11,314 nucleotides of DNA from CAZFHP01 sp964519365 (lineage in GTDB: Bacteria > Babelota > Babeliae > Babelales > RVW-14). The notes below the pieces were generated by a model. That model made no database searches and was not told the DNA's origin. It saw only the letters and a program-made list of their open reading frames with translations. Each line of letters begins with the position of its first letter. The first letter of the stretch is position 1. The stretch covers positions 1 to 11,314 of the forward strand of contig CAZFHP010000048.1 in assembly GCA_964519365.1 (NCBI GenBank). Reading direction: 5' to 3'. This document shows, piece after piece, positions 7,364 through 11,314 of this stretch. A program made the translations under genes and the position numbers.

Positions 7364-8428
7364 GTGATTTATCATATAGCACAGCTTTTACAAACAAAGT
7401 ACTCGTTTTTTAACTTATTTCACTATGTCAGCGTCCGGTCTATTTGCGCTTTTTTAAGCGCTATCGCTTTTTCTTTTTTCTTTGGCAACACGTTTATTCA
7501 AGCATCACTCAGAAAGTTTAAAGCAAAAGCACGCCCATGGACTCCGGATTCACATAAAAAGAAAAACGATACCCCAACAATGGGCGGGCTCTTTATCATC
7601 ATGATTTTCGTTCTTAACGCGTTACTATGGTCAAACTTACAAAGCATACGCGTCTGGATTTTTTTATTGGGAATCGTGTGCTTTGGGGCAATAGGCTTTC
7701 TTGACGATTTATTTAAGATCAAATATCACAAGGGCATTAGAAGTAAAACAAAGTTTCTTTTACAAATAGGTTCAGGCTTACTTGTTACATCGCTCTGGTA
7801 TTTCTTATCAAACCCAAATACAAAACTATGCGTCCCATTTGTAAAAACAATACAGCCAGAACTGACCTGGCTTATTATCCCCTGGGGGGTATTTATTATC
7901 GTTGCAACAAGTAACGCTGTAAATCTTACAGATGGTCTGGACGGGTTAGCAACCGGACCATTAATCTTTAACTTCGCAACATATTCGTTTATCGCATATT
8001 TAGCTGGGCACAAAGACTTTGCCAGCTATCTGTATATCCCATTTGCTCAAAGCGCCGAAATGACAATTTTAGGGGCTACACTCGTTGGTACGCTTTTGGG
8101 ATTCTTATGGTACAACACATACCCCGCTCAAATTTTTATGGGCGATGTTGGCTCACTTACACTCGGCGCCGGACTTGCACTTATGGCACTTATGTCACGC
8201 CAAGAGCTTATCTTGATACTCTGTGGCGGAATCTTTGTCATAGAAACATTGTCTGTAATTATTCAAGTAACCTCGTTTAAACTCTTTGGCAAGCGCATGT
8301 TTCGCATGGCACCGATACATCATCACTTTGAGCTATTGGGCTGGAAAGAAACAAAAATTACCGTGCGTTTTTGGATTGTGTCTATTATACTCTCTGTGCT
8401 CGCATTGCTGACATTAAAAATTAGATAA
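7364..8428 (+). CDS. mraY: Phospho-N-acetylmuramoyl-pentapeptide-transferase MraY
   Basis: MraY transfers phospho-MurNAc-pentapeptide from UDP to undecaprenyl phosphate on the inner membrane, forming lipid I of peptidoglycan synthesis. The 354-residue length and about ten hydrophobic helices fit the family. Conserved parts seen are TPTMGG (70-75), the Asp pair in FLDD (114-115), NAVNLTDGLDGLA (184-196), NTYPAQIFMGDVGSL (251-265, Asp261) and MAPIHHHFELLGW (315-327). The GTG start is supported by alignment from memory with E. coli MraY from its first residue (MIYHIAQLLQTKYSFFNLF versus MLVWLAEHLVKYYSGFNVF); no later start would keep the first helix. It begins two bases after the T-run of a strong hairpin. 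It is not in a mur/fts cluster here; pheS follows 77 bp downstream. Active-site residues appear complete. Confidence 0.97.
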   Translation: MIYHIAQLLQTKYSFFNLFHYVSVRSICAFLSAIAFSFFFGNTFIQASLRKFKAKARPWTPDSHKKKNDTPTMGGLFIIMIFVLNALLWSNLQSIRVWIFLLGIVCFGAIGFLDDLFKIKYHKGIRSKTKFLLQIGSGLLVTSLWYFLSNPNTKLCVPFVKTIQPELTWLIIPWGVFIIVATSNAVNLTDGLDGLATGPLIFNFATYSFIAYLAGHKDFASYLYIPFAQSAEMTILGATLVGTLLGFLWYNTYPAQIFMGDVGSLTLGAGLALMALMSRQELILILCGGIFVIETLSVIIQVTSFKLFGKRMFRMAPIHHHFELLGWKETKITVRFWIVSIILSVLALLTLKIR

Positions 8429-8505
8429 GCTGGCAAAATCAACAAAACCTGGTATCCTAACAAAGTTAGTTATGGGTATGTTTTGTTTTCTTAGGAATAG
8501 ATACG

Positions 8506-9540
8506 ATGTCTGATGTACATAAAAAGATTGATACGATAAAAGAAGAGCTTGACGGAGCTCTAGAAAAAGCCTCTTCTGTAAAACAACTCGATGCACATCG
8601 TACATACTTTCTTGGGAAAAAGGGGACGATTTCGTCTTTAGTCAAAGAACTTAAAAACTTATCGCTTGAAGAAAAAAAGACCGTTGGGCCATTATTGCAA
8701 GCGTTAAAAAAAGAATCAGAAGAGCGCTTTGATCAAGCAAAAAAAGACGTGATTGCAAAGTTTGCCCAAGCAGCTGTGCTTAAGAAACAAAACTTTGATA
8801 TCACAGCGTACACGCCAAATGCGCTTGCAGGGCACCTACATCCATACTCGCAGTTTTTAGAAGAAGTAGAAGATATCTTCTTATCAATGGGCTATGAAAT
8901 CCTTGATGGGCCTGAACTTGAAACCGACTTTTATAATTTTACGGCGTTAAATATTCCGGAAGATCACCCTGCTCGTGATATGTATGACACGCTTTGGACT
9001 GATAAGCCAAATTCTTTACTCAGAACGCATACGTCGCCTGTTCAAATTCATGCTATGCAAACGAAAAAACCTCCTATTGCAGCAATTGTTCCAGGGCGAA
9101 CATATAGACATGAAGCGGTTGACGCGTCGCACGATTTTGCGTTCATGCAATGCGAAGGATTTTTAATCGACAAAAACGTTACGCTTTCACACTTATTTGC
9201 AACGGCACAAGAAGCGCTCAAAGCCCTTTTTGACAAAAAAGATTTGGATATTCGCATCAGACCTGGCTTCTTCCCATTTGTTGAACCAGGGATAGAAATA
9301 GATATGCGCTGTGTTTTTTGTAAAAACGGCTGCGCTGTTTGCAAAAAATCAACTTGGATTGAAGTTTTTCCGGGCGGCCTTATTCATCCAAATGTAATCA
9401 AAGCAGGAGGGCTTGATCCAAACGAATATTCTGGGTTTGCCTTTGGTTTTGGCTTTTCACGGCTTGCAATGCTTAAATATGCTATTGACGATATTCGCTT
9501 GTTTTATGGCGGTAAAATAAAATTTTTAGAACAATTTTAA
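8506..9540 (+). CDS. pheS: Phenylalanine--tRNA ligase alpha subunit
   Basis: This is the catalytic subunit of the cytoplasmic (alpha-beta)2 enzyme that charges tRNA-Phe. The 344-residue length is normal. The N-terminal ~90 residues form the tRNA-binding helical arm, with FLGKKGTISSLVKELK (35-50). Class II motifs follow: RTHTSPVQ (173-180), GRTYRHEAVDASHDFAFMQCEG (197-218, motif 2), FFPFVEP (255-261) in the Phe pocket, and GFAFGFGFSRLAML (310-323, motif 3, Arg319). Residues 269-279 contain CxxC-x3-CxxC, a possible zinc knuckle inserted between the FPFVEP strand and WIEVFPGGLIHPNV; E. coli PheS lacks these cysteines, while some other bacterial PheS have a similar insert. ATG 8506 is preceded by AGGAA (8493-8497). 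The beta-subunit gene pheT, usually adjacent, is not here; galU follows after 36 bp. Confidence 0.97.
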   Translation: MSDVHKKIDTIKEELDGALEKASSVKQLDAHRTYFLGKKGTISSLVKELKNLSLEEKKTVGPLLQALKKESEERFDQAKKDVIAKFAQAAVLKKQNFDITAYTPNALAGHLHPYSQFLEEVEDIFLSMGYEILDGPELETDFYNFTALNIPEDHPARDMYDTLWTDKPNSLLRTHTSPVQIHAMQTKKPPIAAIVPGRTYRHEAVDASHDFAFMQCEGFLIDKNVTLSHLFATAQEALKALFDKKDLDIRIRPGFFPFVEPGIEIDMRCVFCKNGCAVCKKSTWIEVFPGGLIHPNVIKAGGLDPNEYSGFAFGFGFSRLAMLKYAIDDIRLFYGGKIKFLEQF

Positions 9541-9576
9541 AAGTAAACGTAATCTTACAAAGGGAGACAGAGGACA

Positions 9577-10515
9577 ATGATCGTTACACAAGCTATTATT
9601 CCAGCAGGGGGAGTGGGAACACGTTTTTTGCCAGCAACAAAAACAACCCCTAAAGAAATGCTTCCCATTATTGATAAGCCTGCAATTCAATACGTCGTTG
9701 AAGAAGGCATATATTCAGGGATCAAAAATTTTACGATCATAACAGGCCGAAACAAAAATACGATTGAAGATCATTTTGACTCCCATCCAGAGCTCGAACA
9801 ATTTCTTAAATCAAAAAACAAAGATGCTTTAATAGGCGATATTAAAAAAATCGTAAAATCAACAAACTTTACGTACGTACGACAAAAAAAACCTATGGGA
9901 CTCGGTCATGCTGTATGGTCAGCAAAACATGTTGTTGGCAACGATCACGTTGCGGTTTTTTTGCCTGACGATATTTTTACCGGTTCTATTCCTGCAATGC
10001 AACAACTTATCCAGGTTGCCGCTCAAGAAAAGTGTAATGTCGTCGCAGTACAAGAAGTCCCTCTTGAAAATATTTCCCGTTATGGCGTTATCTCTGTTCG
10101 AAAACAGTTTTCGCCTAATCTTTTTCAAGTGAAAGAGCTTGTAGAAAAGCCACAAATGTCAGAGGCTCCTTCAAATTTAGCCATCGTTGGTCGCTATGTC
10201 TTGTCTCCAGGAATATTTGATATTCTTGATGATTTGAAAATAGGCGCCGGCGGAGAAATTCAATTAACTGACGCTATTCAAGCGTTACTATTAAGTGGTG
10301 AAAAAGTCTTTGCATATAAAATACAAGGCGAACGGTACGACGCCGGAACACCTCTGGGGCTCTTAAAAACGAATATTCATTTTGCACTTAGGCACCCTCA
10401 GTATTCGCAAGAAATTTTAGCGTATCTCAAAGAACTTGATAAAGACTTCTTGGTTCTTCAGGGGCAAGCTGAAGCTTCGCAAAAGACGAAAAATAGTTCG
10501 TTTGTACAACTTTGA
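9577..10515 (+). CDS. galU: UTP--glucose-1-phosphate uridylyltransferase
   Basis: GalU makes UDP-glucose from UTP and glucose-1-phosphate, feeding envelope polysaccharide and glycolipid synthesis. The 312 residues match the family closely: AIIPAGGVGTRFLPATKTTP (6-25) is the nucleotide-binding loop, KEMLPIIDKPAIQYVVEE (26-43) follows, GLGHAV (108-113) and LPDD (129-132) form the sugar-nucleotide and metal site, and VEKP (189-192, Lys191), SNLAIVGRYVLS (199-210) and GGEIQLTDAI (225-234) complete the core. The last ~15 residues (QGQAEASQKTKNSSFVQL) extend past the conserved core and look unstructured. ATG 9577 has AAAGGGAG upstream (9559-9566). It is 36 bp after pheS with no terminator between, so co-transcription is likely. 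It stops with TGA, whereas every other intact gene here stops with TAA. Confidence 0.97.
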   Translation: MIVTQAIIPAGGVGTRFLPATKTTPKEMLPIIDKPAIQYVVEEGIYSGIKNFTIITGRNKNTIEDHFDSHPELEQFLKSKNKDALIGDIKKIVKSTNFTYVRQKKPMGLGHAVWSAKHVVGNDHVAVFLPDDIFTGSIPAMQQLIQVAAQEKCNVVAVQEVPLENISRYGVISVRKQFSPNLFQVKELVEKPQMSEAPSNLAIVGRYVLSPGIFDILDDLKIGAGGEIQLTDAIQALLLSGEKVFAYKIQGERYDAGTPLGLLKTNIHFALRHPQYSQEILAYLKELDKDFLVLQGQAEASQKTKNSSFVQL

Positions 10516-10551
10516 TTTTTATACAAAAGACACTTTTCACACTATTTGCTT

Positions 10552-10578
10552 GCTTTTTGTAATTTATTTTTACAAAGC
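10552..10578 (+). terminator. Imperfect hairpin after galU
   Basis: GCTTTTTGTAA (10552-10562) and TTACAAAGC (10570-10578) pair with two extra T in the left arm, closing a seven-base loop. The downstream bases GTCTATTTCT are only partly T-rich, so termination would be weak. It overlaps the -35 of the predicted typA promoter. Confidence 0.3.
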
Positions 10579-10598
10579 GTCTATTTCTATGGTATATT
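10569..10598 (+). promoter_or_regulatory. Candidate sigma-70-type promoter for typA
   Basis: TTTACA (10569-10574) and TATATT (10593-10598) are separated by 18 bp, with TGG directly before the -10, the extended -10 form. Transcription would start near 10605 and give a leader of about 105 bases containing a small CCCAA-TTTT-TTGGG hairpin (10615-10628). Confidence 0.5.
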
Positions 10599-10659
10599 CA
10601 TAAAAGATATATTTCCCAATTTTTTGGGTGGGGAACTACCTAATTGTTATAAATTAAGG

Positions 10660-10665
10660 TATAAT
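10660..10665 (+). promoter_or_regulatory. Second candidate -10 box (TATAAT) before typA
   Basis: A consensus TATAAT lies 44 bp before the typA ATG. No good -35 is found at the right spacing (TTGTTA at 10644-10649 is only 10 bp away). It may be a second start or chance in an AT-rich leader. Confidence 0.35.
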
Positions 10666-10709
10666 ACGGGTCTCTATAAAATTTAAACAAACTAATAAAG
10701 AGTGTACTT

Positions 10710-11314
10710 ATGAATACGAAAAAACGATCTGATTTACGGAATATTGCGATTATTGCCCACGTTGACCATGGCAAAACAACACTTGTTGACGAAATGCTTA
10801 AACAATCAGGAACAACTGCTGCTGATGTTGATCGAGTAATGGACAGCGGTGACATTGAAAAAGAGCGTGGGATCACTATTTTGGCTAAAAACACCTCAAT
10901 CAAACTCCCTGAAGCAAAATTAAATATCGTCGATACACCGGGCCACATGGACTTTGGCGGCGAAGTTGAGCGAACATTACAAATGGTCGAAGGCTTCTTA
11001 CTACTTGTTGATGCCGCAGAAGGGCCATTACCCGGCACACGGTTTGTACTACAATAAGCATTACAGCTTAATCTGAAACCTATCGTTTTGATTAATTAGA
11101 TCGACAGAAAAGACGCTGATATTGAACGAACAGAAAAAACTATCCATGATCTCTTTCTTGATTTAGCAGAACATGAAGATCAGTTAGAATTTCCAATTTT
11201 ATACGGTTCATCAAAGTTAGGCTTTGTTTCTAATGACCCAACAAGTATGTCTGGCGACATGAAGCCGTTATTTGAATCAATTATCAAGCATATACCGGCA
11301 CCAGAATCAACCTC
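10710..11314 (+). pseudogene. typA: TypA/BipA ribosome-binding GTPase, interrupted by two in-frame stops; 3' end outside window
   Basis: TypA is an EF-G-like GTPase that binds ribosomes and helps ribosome assembly and stress responses. The N-terminal G domain is clear: AHVDHGKTT (16-24), ERGITILAKNT (52-62), DTPGHMDFGGEVER (75-88), TRFVLQ (110-115). At codon 116 (11055-11057) there is TAA, then the same frame continues as ALQLNLKPIVLIN, TAG at codon 130 (11097-11099), then IDRKDADIERTEKT and on to the window end with no further stop (FPILYGSSKLGF, GDMKPLFESIIKHIPAPEST), all TypA-like. Both stops sit where relatives have lysine (FVLKKAL and the NKxD motif). Each is one A-to-T change from AAA or AAG. 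If read as stops, the 115-residue product lacks NKxD and cannot be a working GTPase. Possible causes are recent inactivation, sequence error or readthrough. ATG 10710 has AAAGAG (10697-10702) upstream. Confidence 0.88.

Noticed and set aside
10640..11038. 132-codon minus-strand frame opposite typA
   Set aside because: It is a shadow of the conserved TypA G domain on the other strand, rich in Ser and Pro with no family resemblance.
1..11314. Genome-wide reassignment of TAA to an amino acid
   Set aside because: Eight genes in the window end at TAA at the expected position for their family or just before the next gene, so TAA must act as a stop here.
1..11314. tRNA, rRNA, CRISPR array, insertion sequence or prophage
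   Set aside because: By eye I found no cloverleaf-like sequence, spaced direct repeats, transposase or integrase motifs, or terminal inverted repeats.

Overview
The window is AT-rich, densely coded bacterial DNA. It carries a Gram-negative style set of conserved genes: an NtrY-like sensor kinase, MraY, PheS, GalU and TypA. These are mixed with proteins I cannot place: a tandem family of small paralogues and two large exported proteins. The low GC, the lone NtrY-like kinase, pheS without an adjacent pheT, and the large lineage-specific secreted proteins suggest a reduced-genome, host-associated lineage. Dependentiae (TM6/Babeliae) is my best guess, but this is inference and no 16S or other marker is present.

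Layout. Positions 1-1237 (+): the tail of one small gene, then two intact paralogues (123-659, 683-1237) of unknown function. Positions 1284-3491 (-): a four-helix membrane histidine kinase of the NtrY type, converging on the paralogue cluster. Positions 3492-3822: a divergent intergenic region with a possible 44-residue ORF on the minus strand, a 12-bp perfect palindrome, a -10-like box and a leader hairpin. Positions 3823-7220 (+): two consecutive genes for signal-peptide-bearing proteins of 602 and 512 residues, unrecognised. Positions 7309-7362: a perfect 17-bp hairpin followed by six T; its 3' arm holds the apparent Shine-Dalgarno sequence of mraY. Positions 7364-10515 (+): mraY, pheS and galU, closely spaced and probably co-transcribed. 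Positions 10516-10709: promoter region. Positions 10710-11314 (+): the start of typA, running off the window.

MraY makes lipid I for peptidoglycan, GalU makes UDP-glucose for envelope glycans, and PheS and TypA serve translation. The 7.3-11.3 kb half is therefore an envelope and translation housekeeping block, and the left half is lineage-specific.

The two most notable observations are these. (1) typA has two in-frame stop codons (TAA, TAG), each exactly where the family has a lysine, one of them the lysine of the GTPase NKxD motif; the frame is otherwise intact to the window end. (2) The mraY ribosome-binding site is buried in a hairpin that also looks like an intrinsic terminator, which suggests conditional control of a cell-wall gene.
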